Assembly (NCBI RefSeq): GCF_002860325.1
Contig: NZ_PKOJ01000002.1
Span: forward strand, 124,001-188,000
Direction of reading: 5' to 3'
Origin: Neptunicoccus cionae
Lineage (GTDB): Bacteria > Pseudomonadota > Alphaproteobacteria > Rhodobacterales > Rhodobacteraceae
DNA length: 64,000 bases
The number at the start of each line of letters is the position of its first letter. Position 1 is the stretch's first letter. The notes under the pieces were generated by a model that saw only the letters and a list, made by a program, of their open reading frames with translations, had not been told where the DNA came from and searched no databases. This document shows positions 28,294 to 39,643 of the stretch, in pieces. The position numbers and the translations under genes are program-made.

Positions 28294-29043
28294 TTAAAGA
28301 GAAATATCGGCAGCCGTGATCACGTGCTGCCTGTCGGCTGCTTGTAGTATAAGCGCACCTGTCTCGTCCACCGTCTTGAAAATTCCCTCAATCACCTGAT
28401 CCGAAAAACGGGCAGTGACAGGTTTGCCAATATTCGCTGCCCGTGCCAGCCATGCCTCGCGGATCGGGGCAAAGCCGTAGGTCTGTAACCTAGTTTCCCA
28501 CTCCGCATAGGCAACAGCCAGTGCGTCAAGAAAGGTCTCGGGCTTGATGTTAATACCCATATCGTGTTTCAGCGACTTTGGTGTCAGAGCACGGGTTTCC
28601 AGCTTGTCGGTCTCGGGCCGGCTGGCCAGATTGACCCCGATCCCGATCACAAGCGCATACCGGTCGGGACCTTCGGCAATGGTTTCCAACAAGATACCTG
28701 CCAGTTTCCCCCCGTTCAGCAAAACATCATTCGGCCATTTAAGTTGAAAGGGTTCCGTGCGTCCGGTGCATTCAACCAGCGCGTCATACAGCGCAAGAGC
28801 TGCCACGAAACTGCGCAGGGCCAGTTTGTCTGGCGTTGCCTCAGGGCGGATCAGAAGTGAAGCCGCAAAATTGCCCTTCTGGCTTGACCAGGGACGCCCC
28901 CGCCTGCCGGATCCGGCAGTTTGTTCATAGGACAAAAACCAAGCCGCCCCCGCTGTTGCGGGGGCTTGCCGGCGTGCTTCGGCCATCGTGCTGTCGATGG
29001 TGTCAAAGACGAATTTTCCTGTGCCCTCCGGCCAGCCTTGCAT
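28294..29043 (-). CDS. birA: Biotin-[acetyl-CoA-carboxylase] ligase
   Basis: A 249-residue biotin protein ligase. The key motif is TAGSGRRGRPWSSQKGNFAAS (GRGRxW-type biotinyl-AMP loop). LKWPNDVLLNGGKLAGILLET and VIGIGVNL are the remaining conserved segments. There is no N-terminal helix-turn-helix, so it is a non-repressor type. It overlaps the nuoN stop by one base (TGATG), which couples it to the complex I genes. The methylcrotonyl-CoA carboxylase alpha subunit encoded at 48523-50475 is a likely substrate. Confidence 0.95.
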   Translation of the reverse strand: MQGWPEGTGKFVFDTIDSTMAEARRQAPATAGAAWFLSYEQTAGSGRRGRPWSSQKGNFAASLLIRPEATPDKLALRSFVAALALYDALVECTGRTEPFQLKWPNDVLLNGGKLAGILLETIAEGPDRYALVIGIGVNLASRPETDKLETRALTPKSLKHDMGINIKPETFLDALAVAYAEWETRLQTYGFAPIREAWLARAANIGKPVTARFSDQVIEGIFKTVDETGALILQAADRQHVITAADISL

Positions 29044-30485
29044 CAGTTCAGCAAGGATTGCGCGGCCAGAGCGGCATAGTTTTCCAGACCGAAGGGATTG
29101 ATGATCCCGATCAACATCAGGGCAGCCGCCCCCATCAGGGCAACAAAATGCAGACCCGGCATCTTACCATCCAGGCCGTCTGTCTCTTCGCCGAAGTACA
29201 TGTAGTAGATGATCCGCAGGTAGTAGAACACACCGATCACCGATGCAATCGCACCGCCGATAGCAAGCCATGCCATATCAGCGCCAACTGCAGCACGGAG
29301 CACATACAGCTTACCGATGAAGCCGACCATTGGCGGAATACCGGCGAGCGAGAACAGCAGCACTGTCAGTGCAGCCGCACGACCCGGTGCCTGTTTGGAA
29401 TACTGGCCGAGGCTGCGGATGTCTGTGACCGGACGACCGTCCTTTTCCATGTTCAGGATAAAGGCGAATGTCCCGATGTTCATCACCACATAGATCGCAA
29501 GATAGATCAGAAGTGCTTTGACGCCAGCTTCCGTGCCAGCCGCCAGCCCCATCAACGCGAACCCCATGTGAGAGATGGAAGAATAGGCCATCAGGCGTTT
29601 GATATTGGTCTGACCGATCGCAGCGACAGCGCCAAGGAACATGGACACCAGCGACAGGAAGGCCACGATCTGTGTCCAGTCCGCCTGCGCACCGTCAAAA
29701 GCGTCAAACATGACACGGGCAAACAGACCACCTGCCGCAACTTTCGGTGCGGTCGCAAAGAAGGCTGTGACCGGCGTGGGCGAGCCTTCATAAACATCCG
29801 GTGTCCACATGTGGAACGGTGCAGCGGAAATCTTGAACGCCAGACCGACACAAAGGAACACAAGACCAAAGACAAGTCCAAGCTCCAGATGCTCACCCGC
29901 TTGGATGGTGGAGGCGATACCGGCAAAATTTGTCGTGCCAGTGTAACCGTAAACAAAGGAGGCACCGTAAAGCAGCATACCGGAGGACAACGCCCCGAGA
30001 ACGAAGTACTTCAGACCCGCCTCTGTGGATTTCAGACTGTCACGACGGAAAGCCGCGATGACGTAGAGCGCAAGGGATTGCAACTCCAGCCCCATATAGA
30101 GGGACATCAGGTCACCGGCAGAAACCATCATCATCATACCCAAAGTCGCAAGCGCGATCAGGATCGGGTATTCAAATTTGAACATATCGTTGCGGCGCAG
30201 GTAGTCCTGGCTCAGCAGCAGCATGATTGCGCTGGCCCAAAGCATCAGAACCTTGGCAAAGCGCGAAAAACCATCGTCAACGAACGCCCCGTTAAAGGCA
30301 TCGCGGTTCGCCATCGGAGAGAAGGCAATCCACAGGCCGAGCACAATCATCACCCCTGCCGTAGCCCAGGTGATCACGGGCGCGGTCTCGTCCTTTTTGG
30401 TGTAGACCCCGAACATCAGCGCCAACATGGCGAAGGCTGCAAGGATCAGTTCTGGCAGAACAATATTCAGATCGCTGGAAATCAT
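29043..30485 (-). CDS. nuoN: NADH-quinone oxidoreductase subunit N
   Basis: A 480-residue antiporter-like membrane subunit of complex I. About 13-14 hydrophobic helices are seen. The conserved Lys-bearing segment ([22 protein letters not shown]), the discontinuous-helix regions [18 protein letters not shown] (with the proton-channel Lys and Pro-Asp-Val-Tyr-Glu-Gly) and [17 protein letters not shown] are typical. It is the last nuo gene, followed by birA with a one-base overlap. Confidence 0.97.
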   Translation of the reverse strand: MISSDLNIVLPELILAAFAMLALMFGVYTKKDETAPVITWATAGVMIVLGLWIAFSPMANRDAFNGAFVDDGFSRFAKVLMLWASAIMLLLSQDYLRRNDMFKFEYPILIALATLGMMMMVSAGDLMSLYMGLELQSLALYVIAAFRRDSLKSTEAGLKYFVLGALSSGMLLYGASFVYGYTGTTNFAGIASTIQAGEHLELGLVFGLVFLCVGLAFKISAAPFHMWTPDVYEGSPTPVTAFFATAPKVAAGGLFARVMFDAFDGAQADWTQIVAFLSLVSMFLGAVAAIGQTNIKRLMAYSSISHMGFALMGLAAGTEAGVKALLIYLAIYVVMNIGTFAFILNMEKDGRPVTDIRSLGQYSKQAPGRAAALTVLLFSLAGIPPMVGFIGKLYVLRAAVGADMAWLAIGGAIASVIGVFYYLRIIYYMYFGEETDGLDGKMPGLHFVALMGAAALMLIGIINPFGLENYAALAAQSLLN

Positions 30486-30500
30486 CTAATTGCGCTTTCG

Positions 30501-32045
30501 TTAGTGGCTGGGCGCACTGGCAACCGCAGAAACGGTTTCAGGCAGTGCAGATTGGACGTTTTCGACAAGATGTGTGACAGATGGGCCGATCAGATCGAGC
30601 ACCAGCGCAGGGTAAACCCCGAGCAAGAGAGTCATCACCACCAGCGGTACCATCATCAGACGTTCGCGGGTGTTCATGTCGGTTATGGTTTTCAGGCTTT
30701 CCTTGATCAGATCCCCGAAGACCACGCGGCGGTAAAGCCACAGTGCATAGCCCGCAGAGAGGATCACGCCGGTCGTGGCAAGGAAGGCAATCCAAGTGTT
30801 AACCTGGAAAGCAGCCGAAAGGGTCAGGAATTCCCCGACAAAACCGGAAGTGCCTGGCAGGCCGACGTTGGCCATGGTGAAGAACATAAAGACCAGTGCA
30901 TAGGCCGGCATCCGCACGACCAGTCCGCCATAGGCGTCGATCTCGCGGGTGTGCATCCGGTCGTAGATCACGCCAACAGACAGGAACAATGCGCCAGAGA
31001 TAAAGCCGTGGCTGATCATCTGGAAGATCGCACCGTCAAGGCCTTGCTGGTTCATCGCAAAGATACCCATGGTCACAAAACCCATGTGCGCGACCGAAGA
31101 ATAGGCAATCAGCTTTTTCATGTCCTGCTGCATCATCGCCACCAAAGACGTGTAGATAATCGCAATCACCGACAGGGACATAACGAATGTAGCCAGAAGT
31201 TCACTTGCAACAGGGAACATCGGCAGACTGAACCGGAGGAAGCCGTAGCCCCCCATCTTCAGCAGGATCGCCGCCAGAACCACAGAACCGGCCGTTGGCG
31301 CCTGAACGTGTGCGTCAGGCAACCATGTGTGCACCGGCCACATCGGCATCTTCACCGCAAAGCTGGCAAAGAAGGCAAGGAACAGCATGGTTTGCAGACC
31401 GCCGACAATCTGGAAGCCCATCAGGGAGAACGCCTCGGAGGAGAACTCGTGGTTCAGCAGGGTCGGAATATCTGTGGTGCCCGCATCCCACCACATGGCG
31501 AGCATGGCAACCAGCATCAAAACCGAACCGAACAGCGTATAAAGGAAGAACTTGAACGCCGCATAGACTTTGTTCTGCCCCCCCCAGATACCAATGATCA
31601 GGAACATCGGGATCAGACCGGCTTCGAACACCACATAGAACAACACCAGATCAAGCGCACAGAACACGGCGATCATCAGGGTCTCAAGGATCAGGAACAG
31701 GATCATGTATTCCTTGACCCGCTCGTTCACGCTCCAACAGGCACCGATCACAACCGGCATCAGGAAGGTGGTCAGCAGGACAAAGAGAACCGAAATCCCG
31801 TCAACGCCCAGTTTGTAGGTCAAACCGCCAAACCATTCGTATTCCTCAACCAGTTGGAAGCCGGTGTTGGAGGGATCAAACTCTGTGTAGATCGCAATAG
31901 AGATCACAAAGGTTGCCAGTGTCGCCACCAATGCCAATATCTTGGCATTGCGCTGTGCGGCCTCATCCGTGCCCCGCAGGAAAACCGCGAGGATGAGGGC
32001 TGCCAGCATGGGCAGGAAGGTTACAATAGATAGAAGATTGTCCAT
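30501..32045 (-). CDS. nuoM: NADH-quinone oxidoreductase subunit M
   Basis: A 514-residue antiporter-like subunit of the membrane arm. Conserved elements are [21 protein letters not shown] (with the key Glu), [30 protein letters not shown] (channel Lys and HTWLPDAH) and [20 protein letters not shown]. The start is set at ATG 32045, which overlaps the nuoL stop by one base (TGATG). A longer frame to 32075 would add only basic residues. It is coupled to nuoL and followed by nuoN after 15 bases. Confidence 0.97.
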   Translation of the reverse strand: MDNLLSIVTFLPMLAALILAVFLRGTDEAAQRNAKILALVATLATFVISIAIYTEFDPSNTGFQLVEEYEWFGGLTYKLGVDGISVLFVLLTTFLMPVVIGACWSVNERVKEYMILFLILETLMIAVFCALDLVLFYVVFEAGLIPMFLIIGIWGGQNKVYAAFKFFLYTLFGSVLMLVAMLAMWWDAGTTDIPTLLNHEFSSEAFSLMGFQIVGGLQTMLFLAFFASFAVKMPMWPVHTWLPDAHVQAPTAGSVVLAAILLKMGGYGFLRFSLPMFPVASELLATFVMSLSVIAIIYTSLVAMMQQDMKKLIAYSSVAHMGFVTMGIFAMNQQGLDGAIFQMISHGFISGALFLSVGVIYDRMHTREIDAYGGLVVRMPAYALVFMFFTMANVGLPGTSGFVGEFLTLSAAFQVNTWIAFLATTGVILSAGYALWLYRRVVFGDLIKESLKTITDMNTRERLMMVPLVVMTLLLGVYPALVLDLIGPSVTHLVENVQSALPETVSAVASAPSH

Positions 32046-34027
32046 CAGTGTGCGCCTCCGCCGATCGCAAACCATGTAATAAGTGCAGCCAGTCCGACGA
32101 ACATCGCGAAGGCATAGTGGAACAGGTAGCCGGATTGTGCCCGACCCGCCAGTTTGGTGAACCAGGGCACGATGCCCATGGCCAGACCGTTGAGACCGCC
32201 GTCAATCACAGCCCCGTCGCCTTTCTTCCAGAGGAAGGTGCCAAGCCATTTCGCGGGACGCACGAAGATCACGTCGTAAATCTCGTCGAAATACCATTTG
32301 TTCAGCAGGAACTGGTAAAGGATGTGCTGTTGCGCAGCCAGCTTCTTGGGCAGTGAAGTGTTCTTGATGTAGAACATCCAGGACACGATAAAGCCGAGCA
32401 GCATGGCAACGAACGGGCTGACTTTGACCCACTTCGGCACGTCATGGGCATCATGGATGACCGAATTCGTGTCGTGGTTCATGTATACCGCGTATTCAAA
32501 CCATTCTTCTACATGGTGGCCGAAGAAATCGTCATACCACAGCATCCCCGCAAAGATCGCTCCAAGCGCCAGAACCGCGAGAGGGATAACCATAACCATC
32601 GGGCTCTCGTGGGCGTGTTCGTGGGTGTGGTGGTCTCCACGTTCCTCGCCATAGAAGGTGAGGAAGATCAGCCGCCAGGAATAGAAGCTTGTGAAACAGG
32701 CAGCGATTACCAGCATGATGAAGGCATAGGTTGCAACGCCGGTCCCGCCCGCAAAAGCGCTTTCGATGATGGCATCTTTTGACAGGAAGCCGGCAAAGCC
32801 GATGTGTGTCAGCGGAATACCTACGCCGGTGATGGCCAGCGTACCGATCATCATCGCCCAGAAGGTGTAGGGGATCTTTTTGCGCAGGTTGCCGTAGTTC
32901 CGCATGTCCTGCTCGTGGTGCATCGCGTGGATCACGGAACCCGCACCAAGGAACAGCATCGCCTTAAAGAAAGCGTGTGTAAACAGGTGGAACATGGCAA
33001 CCGGATAGGCACCGACACCTGCAGCCACAAACATATAGCCAAGCTGTGAACAGGTGGAATAGGCGATAACCCGTTTGATATCGTTCTGGACCAGGCCGAC
33101 AGTTGCCGCAAAGAAAGCTGTCGTGGCACCGATGAACACGATGAAGTTCGGTGTGAAGGTCGCATATTCCATCAGGGGGGACATACGGCAGACCATGAAC
33201 ACACCCGCTGTAACCATCGTCGCGGCGTGGATCAGCGCGGACACAGGTGTCGGGCCTTCCATCGCGTCCGGCAACCAGGTGTGCAACAGCAGTTGTGCCG
33301 ATTTACCCATCGCACCGACAAACAGCAGGAAGGTAATGATCTCTAGTGCATTCACGTCCCAGCTCAGGAAGCGGATCGACTGTTCCGCAATGTGGTGCGC
33401 GTTTTCCGGATCAAGGATTTCCGAAAAGTTGATGCTGTCAGACAGGTAGTACAGTCCGAAGATCCCCAACAGGAACCCGAAATCCCCGACGCGGTTTACG
33501 ACAAACGCCTTGATGTTTGCCGCATTCGCGCTTGGCTTGCGGAAATAGAAACCGATCAGCAGGTAAGAGGCAACGCCCACACCTTCCCAGCCAAAGAACA
33601 TCTGCAGCAGGTTGTCTGCTGTCACCAGCATCAGCATCGCAAATGTAAAGAAGGACAGGTAAGCAAAGAAGCGGGGGCGATAGCTCTCGCCTTCTTTGAA
33701 GTTCTCGTCATGGGCCATATAGCCGAGCGAGTACATATGAACCAGTGCGGACACCGTGTTGATCACAACCAGCATGATTGCTGTCAGTCGGTCGATCCGG
33801 ATGGACCAGTCGGTAGACAGCGTGCCGCTTTCGATAAAGCGGAAGATTGGTGTGACTTGAACACCGTCATGGGCATCATAACTAAAGAAGATGATCCAGG
33901 ACAGAACCGCCGCCAGCATCAGCAAACCGGTAGACACGTAAGTTGCCGCCGTTTCGCCCAATACCCGCCAGCCAAAGCCGCAGATCAGCGCGCCCACCAG
34001 AGGGGCAAAGAGGAGAATGGTTTCCAT
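32045..34027 (-). CDS. nuoL: NADH-quinone oxidoreductase subunit L
   Basis: A 660-residue subunit, the distal antiporter-like pump with the long lateral helix. Family segments include [21 protein letters not shown] (key Glu and Gly), [32 protein letters not shown] and [21 protein letters not shown] His/Glu-rich loop ([16 protein letters not shown] near 480) sits before the C-terminal lateral helix and TM16, and may bind metal, though this is inference. The length is as expected. It lies nine bases after nuoK. Confidence 0.97.
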   Translation of the reverse strand: METILLFAPLVGALICGFGWRVLGETAATYVSTGLLMLAAVLSWIIFFSYDAHDGVQVTPIFRFIESGTLSTDWSIRIDRLTAIMLVVINTVSALVHMYSLGYMAHDENFKEGESYRPRFFAYLSFFTFAMLMLVTADNLLQMFFGWEGVGVASYLLIGFYFRKPSANAANIKAFVVNRVGDFGFLLGIFGLYYLSDSINFSEILDPENAHHIAEQSIRFLSWDVNALEIITFLLFVGAMGKSAQLLLHTWLPDAMEGPTPVSALIHAATMVTAGVFMVCRMSPLMEYATFTPNFIVFIGATTAFFAATVGLVQNDIKRVIAYSTCSQLGYMFVAAGVGAYPVAMFHLFTHAFFKAMLFLGAGSVIHAMHHEQDMRNYGNLRKKIPYTFWAMMIGTLAITGVGIPLTHIGFAGFLSKDAIIESAFAGGTGVATYAFIMLVIAACFTSFYSWRLIFLTFYGEERGDHHTHEHAHESPMVMVIPLAVLALGAIFAGMLWYDDFFGHHVEEWFEYAVYMNHDTNSVIHDAHDVPKWVKVSPFVAMLLGFIVSWMFYIKNTSLPKKLAAQQHILYQFLLNKWYFDEIYDVIFVRPAKWLGTFLWKKGDGAVIDGGLNGLAMGIVPWFTKLAGRAQSGYLFHYAFAMFVGLAALITWFAIGGGAH

Positions 34028-34036
34028 TGGTACGTT

Positions 34037-34342
34037 CTACCCCTTCATCACATTCACATCTTCCACCGCGATTGTGCCGCGGTTCCGGAAGAAACATACT
34101 AGAATTGCAAGGCCGATCGCGGCCTCTGCTGCGGCCACGGTAAGCACGAACAGCGTGAAAATCTGGCCGACCAAATCCCCCAGATGGGTGGAAAAGGCGA
34201 CGAGGTTGATATTGACCGACAGCAGGATCAATTCGATGGACATCAAAATGACGATCACGTTCTTCCGGTTCAGGAAGATGCCGAAGATGCCGATTACAAA
34301 CATCATCGCGGCAACTGTGAGGTAGTGTTCAAGCGTAATCAT
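34037..34342 (-). CDS. nuoK: NADH-quinone oxidoreductase subunit K
   Basis: A 101-residue, three-helix membrane subunit. ATG 34342 gives [20 protein letters not shown] and the usual family length. The two channel Glu residues are visible in [16 protein letters not shown] and [15 protein letters not shown]. It lies 34 bases after nuoJ and nine bases before nuoL. Confidence 0.97.
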   Translation of the reverse strand: MITLEHYLTVAAMMFVIGIFGIFLNRKNVIVILMSIELILLSVNINLVAFSTHLGDLVGQIFTLFVLTVAAAEAAIGLAILVCFFRNRGTIAVEDVNVMKG

Positions 34343-34376
34343 CACAATGCTCCGGTTCTGGTACAGGCAACAGTCA

Positions 34377-34991
34377 TCACAACCCCTGCCCTGATTTAAC
34401 GTCTTTAAGCTGCATCGCTTTGGCCGGATCGCGGTGCATCTGCTGCACAACGTTCTGGCGCTTTACATCCACGCGGTGGCGCAGTGTCAGCACGATGGCC
34501 CCGATCATCGCCACCAGCAGGATCAGGCCGGATGCCTGAAACAGGTAGATGTAATCGGTGTAGATCAACTGGCCGAGCGCCAGCGTGTTATGGGCTTCGG
34601 ACAGTTCGGGGGTTGGCGACTGCAACAGCGCATCCGCGTTTTCCGCCATGTTCCAGTGGCCGTAAACCAGACCAAGCTCGATTAGAAGGATCAGGCCGAT
34701 CAACAAACCAAGTGGCATAAAGCGCTGGATACCGCCACGCAGTTCCGCAAAGTCCACATCCAGCATCATCACAACAAACAGGAAGAGAACCGCAACCGCG
34801 CCCACATAAACAATCGCCAGCAGCATGGCGACAAATTCCGCGCCCATGAGGATGAACAGACCTGCCGCGCTGAAAAACGCAAGAATGAGCCAGAGCACCG
34901 AGTGCACCGGATTGCGCGAAAGGACCACCATCAGGGAACCCCCGACGCCGGTTATCGCAAAGAGATAGAATGCCATCGCAGTGACGCTCAT
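34377..34991 (-). CDS. nuoJ: NADH-quinone oxidoreductase subunit J
   Basis: A 204-residue membrane subunit with five hydrophobic helices. The third helix region [24 protein letters not shown] contains the conserved Y-V-G-A-V[11 protein letters not shown]. Its ATG overlaps the preceding CMD-like gene by four bases (ATGA), so translation of nuoJ depends on that gene. A charged C-terminal tail ([21 protein letters not shown]) ends in the cytoplasm. Confidence 0.96.
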   Translation of the reverse strand: MSVTAMAFYLFAITGVGGSLMVVLSRNPVHSVLWLILAFFSAAGLFILMGAEFVAMLLAIVYVGAVAVLFLFVVMMLDVDFAELRGGIQRFMPLGLLIGLILLIELGLVYGHWNMAENADALLQSPTPELSEAHNTLALGQLIYTDYIYLFQASGLILLVAMIGAIVLTLRHRVDVKRQNVVQQMHRDPAKAMQLKDVKSGQGL

Positions 34992-35386
34992 GTTTTCGCT
35001 CCATCCATGGCAAAGGCGGACATAGCCACCATGATTGCTTTTTGTGCGCCTGTCACAGCGCCAACGCTGGTCATTTGCAGGATTGTTTCTGTTATTTCTC
35101 GTTTCGAGGCACCCGCAGACAGGGCCAGATTGATTGCTGTGGTCAGTACCACAGTGTCCTCGGCGCCTTTTGCCGTCAGTCCGGCGATGGTTGCAAGCGC
35201 GCGGGTCTTGGCATCAAGGCCTTCCCCGACCAGATCCTGCATCATCGCAGCGACACCTTCCGGCATCATGTCCTTGGTGGCGTCAAACCACTGGGACTGG
35301 GTTTTCGCAAACTCCTTGCCCATCTGGTCCGCCATTTGCTGGCTCTGCTTGAGAAAACCCTCAAACATCTTGTTTAAGTCGTTCAT
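34988..35386 (-). CDS. Cysteine-free CMD-fold protein within the nuo cluster
   Basis: A 132-residue protein between nuoI and nuoJ. The C-terminal two-thirds ([53 protein letters not shown]) matches the carboxymuconolactone decarboxylase/AhpD helical fold. There is no Cys and no His anywhere, so AhpD-type CxxC peroxidase chemistry is impossible. Residues 1-50 are a Met- and Gln-rich amphipathic helix ([20 protein letters not shown]), somewhat phasin-like. It is coupled to nuoJ through an ATGA overlap. Its position suggests an assembly or accessory role in complex I, which is inference. It may correspond to one of the unidentified reading frames in the Paracoccus nqo cluster. Confidence 0.8.
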   Translation of the reverse strand: MNDLNKMFEGFLKQSQQMADQMGKEFAKTQSQWFDATKDMMPEGVAAMMQDLVGEGLDAKTRALATIAGLTAKGAEDTVVLTTAINLALSAGASKREITETILQMTSVGAVTGAQKAIMVAMSAFAMDGAKT

Positions 35387-35453
35387 ACCGCCCCCCCGCT
35401 CGGGAACAGCAGGGCTGCTCCTTTAGGATAGGTATCAATGCCTGGCTTGTCGG

Positions 35454-35945
35454 TCATCGGTACGGTGCATCCATTTCGATATTTCGTGCAATTTCGGCTT
35501 CCCAGCGGTCCCCGTTCGAAAGCAGTTTTGCCTTGTCGTAGAACAGTTCCTCGCGGGTTTCCGTGGCGAATTCGAAGTTCGGGCCTTCGACAATCGCATC
35601 AACCGGACAGGCTTCCTGACAGAAACCGCAGTAAATGCACTTCGTCATGTCGATGTCATAACGGGTGGTCCGGCGGGAACCGTCCTCGCGGGGTTCCGCG
35701 TCAATGGTGATCGCCTGTGCAGGGCAGATCGCTTCGCACAATTTACAGGCGATGCAGCGCTCTTCCCCGTTCGGGTAGCGGCGCAGTGCGTGTTCTCCAC
35801 GGAACCGCGGGCTAAGCGGGCCTTTTTCATGGGGGTAGTTCAGGGTCGCCTTGGGGCCAAAGAAATACTTCAGACCCAGTTTCATGCCGACAAAGAAATC
35901 CTGAAGAAGGAAATATTTGGTTGCGCGTGCGTAGTCAAAAGCCAT
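35454..35945 (-). CDS. nuoI: NADH-quinone oxidoreductase subunit I
   Basis: A 163-residue ferredoxin-like subunit of the peripheral arm. It carries two 4Fe-4S motifs, [12 protein letters not shown] and [12 protein letters not shown], which hold clusters N6a and N6b. The N-terminal amphipathic part ([22 protein letters not shown]) contacts the membrane, and [19 protein letters not shown] is the standard lead-in. ATG 35945 overlaps the nuoH stop by one base (TAATG). Confidence 0.97.
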   Translation of the reverse strand: MAFDYARATKYFLLQDFFVGMKLGLKYFFGPKATLNYPHEKGPLSPRFRGEHALRRYPNGEERCIACKLCEAICPAQAITIDAEPREDGSRRTTRYDIDMTKCIYCGFCQEACPVDAIVEGPNFEFATETREELFYDKAKLLSNGDRWEAEIARNIEMDAPYR

Positions 35946-37000
35946 TAGTTTGACGCCTCCACTTGCCAGCGTGCCCACAGGCCGCCGAGATTACGATCAT
36001 CCCCGTCGGTAAATGCAAGGATCGACACAACCACAACCCAGATCAGGGACATTGGCAGGAAGACTTTCCAGCCGATGCGCATCAACTGGTCGTAGCGGTA
36101 GCGTGGAACCACAGCCTTCACCATCGCGAAGAGGAAGAAGAAGAAAGACATCTTCAGCACCAGCCACAGCGCACCGTCCGGAAGACCCGGGATCGGGGAC
36201 AGCCAGCCGCCGAAGAAGAAGATGGAAGTCAGCGCGCACATCAGCCAGATGGCGATATATTCACCGGCCATGAACAGCAGGAACGGAGTCGAGGAATATT
36301 CAACCTGATAACCGGCAACCAGTTCGGATTCCGCTTCGGGAAGGTCGAACGGCGGGCGGTTGGTTTCTGCAAGTGCACTGATGAAAAACAGGAAGACCAT
36401 CGGGAAGTGTGGCAGCCAGTACCAGTTGAACAGACCCCAGTTGCCTTCTTGTGCCTTTACAATGTCCACAAGGCTGAGTGAGCCGGTGGAAATGATGATA
36501 CCAACGATGATGAAACCGATAGACACCTCGTAAGAGATCATCTGAGCAGCAGAGCGCAGGGAGCCGAGGAACGGGTATTTGGAGTTGGATGCCCAACCGC
36601 CCATGATAACGCCGTAAACTTCCAGCGAACCGATAGCAAAGATATACAGAACGGCAACGTTCAGGTTTGCCAGAACCATATCTTCGGAAAACGGAATAAC
36701 CGCCCAAGCTATGAGGGCGAGAATGAATGAGGCCAGTGGTGCCAGCAGGAAGACCGTCTTATCGGCCCCGTCAGGGATCAGCACTTCTTTGAAGATGTAT
36801 TTCGCGGCGTCCGCCACAGTTTGCAGCAGCCCCCAAGGGCCAACCACGTTCGGGCCGCGCCGCATCTGCACAGCGCCCCAGACTTTACGGTCGCCGTAAA
36901 CCAGAAACAGCAGGCTGATCATCACGAAAGCCGTGACCAACAGACACTGGCCGATCACAATCACCAGTGTGCCAAGGTTGGTTGCAAAAAATCCGTCCAT
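35945..37000 (-). CDS. nuoH: NADH-quinone oxidoreductase subunit H
   Basis: A 351-residue membrane subunit that forms most of the quinone chamber. Conserved segments include [20 protein letters not shown] (the E/DRK-QxRxGPN loop), [53 protein letters not shown] (acidic E-channel loop) and [16 protein letters not shown] 37000 has GAGGCGG upstream and gives the normal N-terminus [15 protein letters not shown]. It lies ten bases after the lipoprotein gene. Confidence 0.97.
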   Translation of the reverse strand: MDGFFATNLGTLVIVIGQCLLVTAFVMISLLFLVYGDRKVWGAVQMRRGPNVVGPWGLLQTVADAAKYIFKEVLIPDGADKTVFLLAPLASFILALIAWAVIPFSEDMVLANLNVAVLYIFAIGSLEVYGVIMGGWASNSKYPFLGSLRSAAQMISYEVSIGFIIVGIIISTGSLSLVDIVKAQEGNWGLFNWYWLPHFPMVFLFFISALAETNRPPFDLPEAESELVAGYQVEYSSTPFLLFMAGEYIAIWLMCALTSIFFFGGWLSPIPGLPDGALWLVLKMSFFFFLFAMVKAVVPRYRYDQLMRIGWKVFLPMSLIWVVVVSILAFTDGDDRNLGGLWARWQVEASN

Positions 37001-37010
37001 AATCCGCCTC

Positions 37011-37403
37011 TTAAACCATCGGAATGTTGTTAGCACGGCAGTCTGCTGCCGTAACTTCTGCATCTATTACGTAGCGCCCGCCCGGGTAGGCCGAAGAAAG
37101 GGTGTAAACCCCCTGCCCGATCCAGTTGCCGCGATGACGTTCCACGTCATTGCGCACCCTCCGCGCGAAACCGCTGCCGCGGATCAACGCATATTGCGCC
37201 GCGACACAATCGGTGAAGGCCAAAACATCCTCGTCCGAACTTGCACCGCGCATGTTTACGTCAAAACTGACCAGATCGCCTTCCAGCAATTTGGTTTGGA
37301 CAGTCCCGTATTCCGGCACGATACCACTCTCTACATCCGAAGTCTCTCCGGCTGTGCAGGCGGCCAGCGCCGCGCAAGTGGATATGAGCAGTGCCGCTTT
37401 CAC
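37011..37403 (-). CDS. Small predicted lipoprotein between nuoG and nuoH
   Basis: A 130-residue protein with a short signal sequence ([16 protein letters not shown]) and a lipobox ending at Cys16, so a periplasmic lipoprotein is likely. The mature part contains [42 protein letters not shown] and ends with [13 protein letters not shown]; two further cysteines may form a disulfide. No known domain was recognised. It starts three bases after nuoG and ends ten bases before nuoH, so it is translated in the nuo message. A periplasmic lipoprotein is unexpected for complex I, whose known parts are cytosolic or in the membrane. Confidence 0.8.
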   Translation of the reverse strand: MKAALLISTCAALAACTAGETSDVESGIVPEYGTVQTKLLEGDLVSFDVNMRGASSDEDVLAFTDCVAAQYALIRGSGFARRVRNDVERHRGNWIGQGVYTLSSAYPGGRYVIDAEVTAADCRANNIPMV

Positions 37404-37406
37404 CGG

Positions 37407-39425
37407 TTACTCCGCCGCCAGCTTGCCAGCACGCCGCGCCGCTGCATTTGCGGACAGCTCTGCCATTACCTGACTGGCACGGGCAATCGGGTTGGTCTGG
37501 TAGTGCTCTGAAATCGCATAGGCGAGAGCACCTTTCCCAAGAGCCTTACCCGAAACAGCCTGCCATTCGTTTTCCGGCACCTGATCGATCGCCCCGAGAT
37601 GGGGAACTTCGCCGAACATGGCGGCCCGCAAAGCTGTGAGACTGTCAAAAGGCAGCGTATGACCAAGTTCACCGGACAGCGCCCGCAGGATTGCCCAGTT
37701 TTCGCGGGCATCGCCCGGCGCGAACCCTGCACGGAATGCCATCTGAGGCCGTCCTTCGGTGTTTACAAAGATACCGCTTTCTTCGGTGTAAGCCGCACCC
37801 GGCAGGATCACATCAGCGCGGTGCGCTCCGCGATCGCCGTGGCTGCCCTGATAGATCACAAACGGACCCCCAGCGATTTCGGTCTCGTCAACGCCAAGGT
37901 TGAACACCACTTCCGCACGGGAAACGAGCGCTTCCGGCCCTTCTTCGCTTGTGCAGCCCAGATCCATCGCGCCGACGCGCCCTGCGGCTGTGTGCAGTAC
38001 CATGAATTTGGAATTTGTTTTCTCGGCCAGCGCCATAGCAGCCGCCAGAACATCCGCGCCGTTGTCACCCTGCAAGGCACCCTGCCCGATGATAACCATG
38101 GACGCTTTGTCCTGAACGCCGGCGTGATCGCCGTCTAGAAGCCCCGACAGATCGGAAACATCTGTACCAGCATGCGCATAATCATAGGTTAGATCAATGG
38201 CTTCACCCACCAGACCAATGTCCGCGCCGCGCATCCATGCCTTGCGCAGACGCGCGTTCAGCACAGGTGCTTCGGCCCGCGGGTTGGTGCCGATCAGTTG
38301 GATCATCTCGGCACTGTCGATATCTTCGATTGTGCCCGTACCGACATAGCCAGAGCGGTTGCCCGCAGGCAATTTCGCACCATCAACGCGGCAATCCACT
38401 TCACCGCCCATGGCAGTGATCAGGGATTTCAAGGCAAAAGCAGCTTCAGCGCTGACCAGATCACCAATCAGACCGGCAACGGATTTCCCGTCGACAGCGG
38501 TTTTGATCGCCGCAAAGGCTTCGTCCCAGCTGGCCGGTTTCAACTTGCCATCAACACGGACATAGGGGCGGTCCAGTCGCTGGCGCCGCAGACCATCCCA
38601 GATAAAGCGGGATTTGTCGGACAGCCATTCTTCGTTCACACCGTCATGGTTGCGCGGCAGGATACGCATCACTTCGCGACCCTTGGTATCCACACGGATG
38701 TTAGAGCCAAGCGCGTCCATCACGTCGATGGTTTCTGTTTTCTTCAATTCCCAAGGACGGGCGGTAAAGGCGTAAGGCTTGGACGTCAGCGCACCAACCG
38801 GACACAGATCAATGATATTGCCCTGCAATTCCGAATCGAGCGTCTGGTTCAGATAGCTGGTGATTTCCGCATCCTCACCACGACCTGTCTGGCCCATCTG
38901 GGTGATACCGGCAACTTCGCTGGTGAACCGCACGCAGCGGGTGCAGGAAATGCAGCGGGTCATCTGGGTATCCACAAGCGGCCCCAGATCCAGATCGTCC
39001 ACAGCGCGTTTGGCTTCTCGGAAACGGGAGAAATCCACCCCGTAAGCCATTGCCTGATCCTGCAAATCGCACTCGCCACCCTGATCACAGATCGGGCAAT
39101 CAAGCGGATGGTTGATCAGCAAAAATTCCATGACCCCTTCGCGGGCCTTTTTAACCATTGGTGATTTGGTCTTCACCACAGGCGGCTGGCCTTCCGGTCC
39201 GGGGCGCAGATCGCGAACCTGCATCGCGCAAGAAGCCGCAGGTTTGGGCGGACCGCCGACAACTTCGACAAGACACATGCGGCAGTTGCCAGCGATGGTC
39301 AGTCTTTCGTGATAACAAAACCGGGGAATTTCGACGCCAGCTACTTCACAGGCCTGGATCAGCGTCATTGCGCCATCCACTTCTACTTCGGTATCGTCGA
39401 TGATGATTTTGCGCAAATCGGTCAT
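37407..39425 (-). CDS. nuoG: NADH-quinone oxidoreductase subunit G
   Basis: A 672-residue iron-sulfur subunit. Cluster N1b ligands are Cys37, Cys48, Cys51 and Cys66. N5 is in [17 protein letters not shown] (one His, three Cys), and N4 uses CISCTRC plus a later Cys in [12 protein letters not shown] molybdopterin-oxidoreductase-like domain without metal cofactor follows. ATG 39425 has GGGAGGCGG upstream and gives [18 protein letters not shown]. It lies 218 bases after the DUF5333 gene, the widest gap inside the nuo region apart from the nuoF leader. Confidence 0.97.
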   Translation of the reverse strand: MTDLRKIIIDDTEVEVDGAMTLIQACEVAGVEIPRFCYHERLTIAGNCRMCLVEVVGGPPKPAASCAMQVRDLRPGPEGQPPVVKTKSPMVKKAREGVMEFLLINHPLDCPICDQGGECDLQDQAMAYGVDFSRFREAKRAVDDLDLGPLVDTQMTRCISCTRCVRFTSEVAGITQMGQTGRGEDAEITSYLNQTLDSELQGNIIDLCPVGALTSKPYAFTARPWELKKTETIDVMDALGSNIRVDTKGREVMRILPRNHDGVNEEWLSDKSRFIWDGLRRQRLDRPYVRVDGKLKPASWDEAFAAIKTAVDGKSVAGLIGDLVSAEAAFALKSLITAMGGEVDCRVDGAKLPAGNRSGYVGTGTIEDIDSAEMIQLIGTNPRAEAPVLNARLRKAWMRGADIGLVGEAIDLTYDYAHAGTDVSDLSGLLDGDHAGVQDKASMVIIGQGALQGDNGADVLAAAMALAEKTNSKFMVLHTAAGRVGAMDLGCTSEEGPEALVSRAEVVFNLGVDETEIAGGPFVIYQGSHGDRGAHRADVILPGAAYTEESGIFVNTEGRPQMAFRAGFAPGDARENWAILRALSGELGHTLPFDSLTALRAAMFGEVPHLGAIDQVPENEWQAVSGKALGKGALAYAISEHYQTNPIARASQVMAELSANAAARRAGKLAAE

Positions 39426-39643
39426 GCCGCCTCCCAAATCGAGCGCGCCGCGCTCTGGGCTTACTTTTGAGTAACAGCGGTCTAACACCGCCGTACTGCC
39501 AGATACCGCAGCTTGGCGCGGGCCTCAACCAAAGAAAAGCAAATTTGGGGGTAAAAAAGTCACAAAGTTCCATTTCAAAGCCAAAGCGGCCCTGAAACGG
39601 AAACCCTTGCGAAAACAGATAAATACCTGAGTTTTTTACTTAG

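Noticed and set aside
28836-32033. A 1065-codon open frame on the plus strand opposite nuoN and nuoM
   Set aside because: It lies antisense to clear complex I genes, has a His/Gln/Arg-rich composition unlike a folded protein, and shows no domain or ribosome site. It is a shadow of the codon pattern of the real genes.
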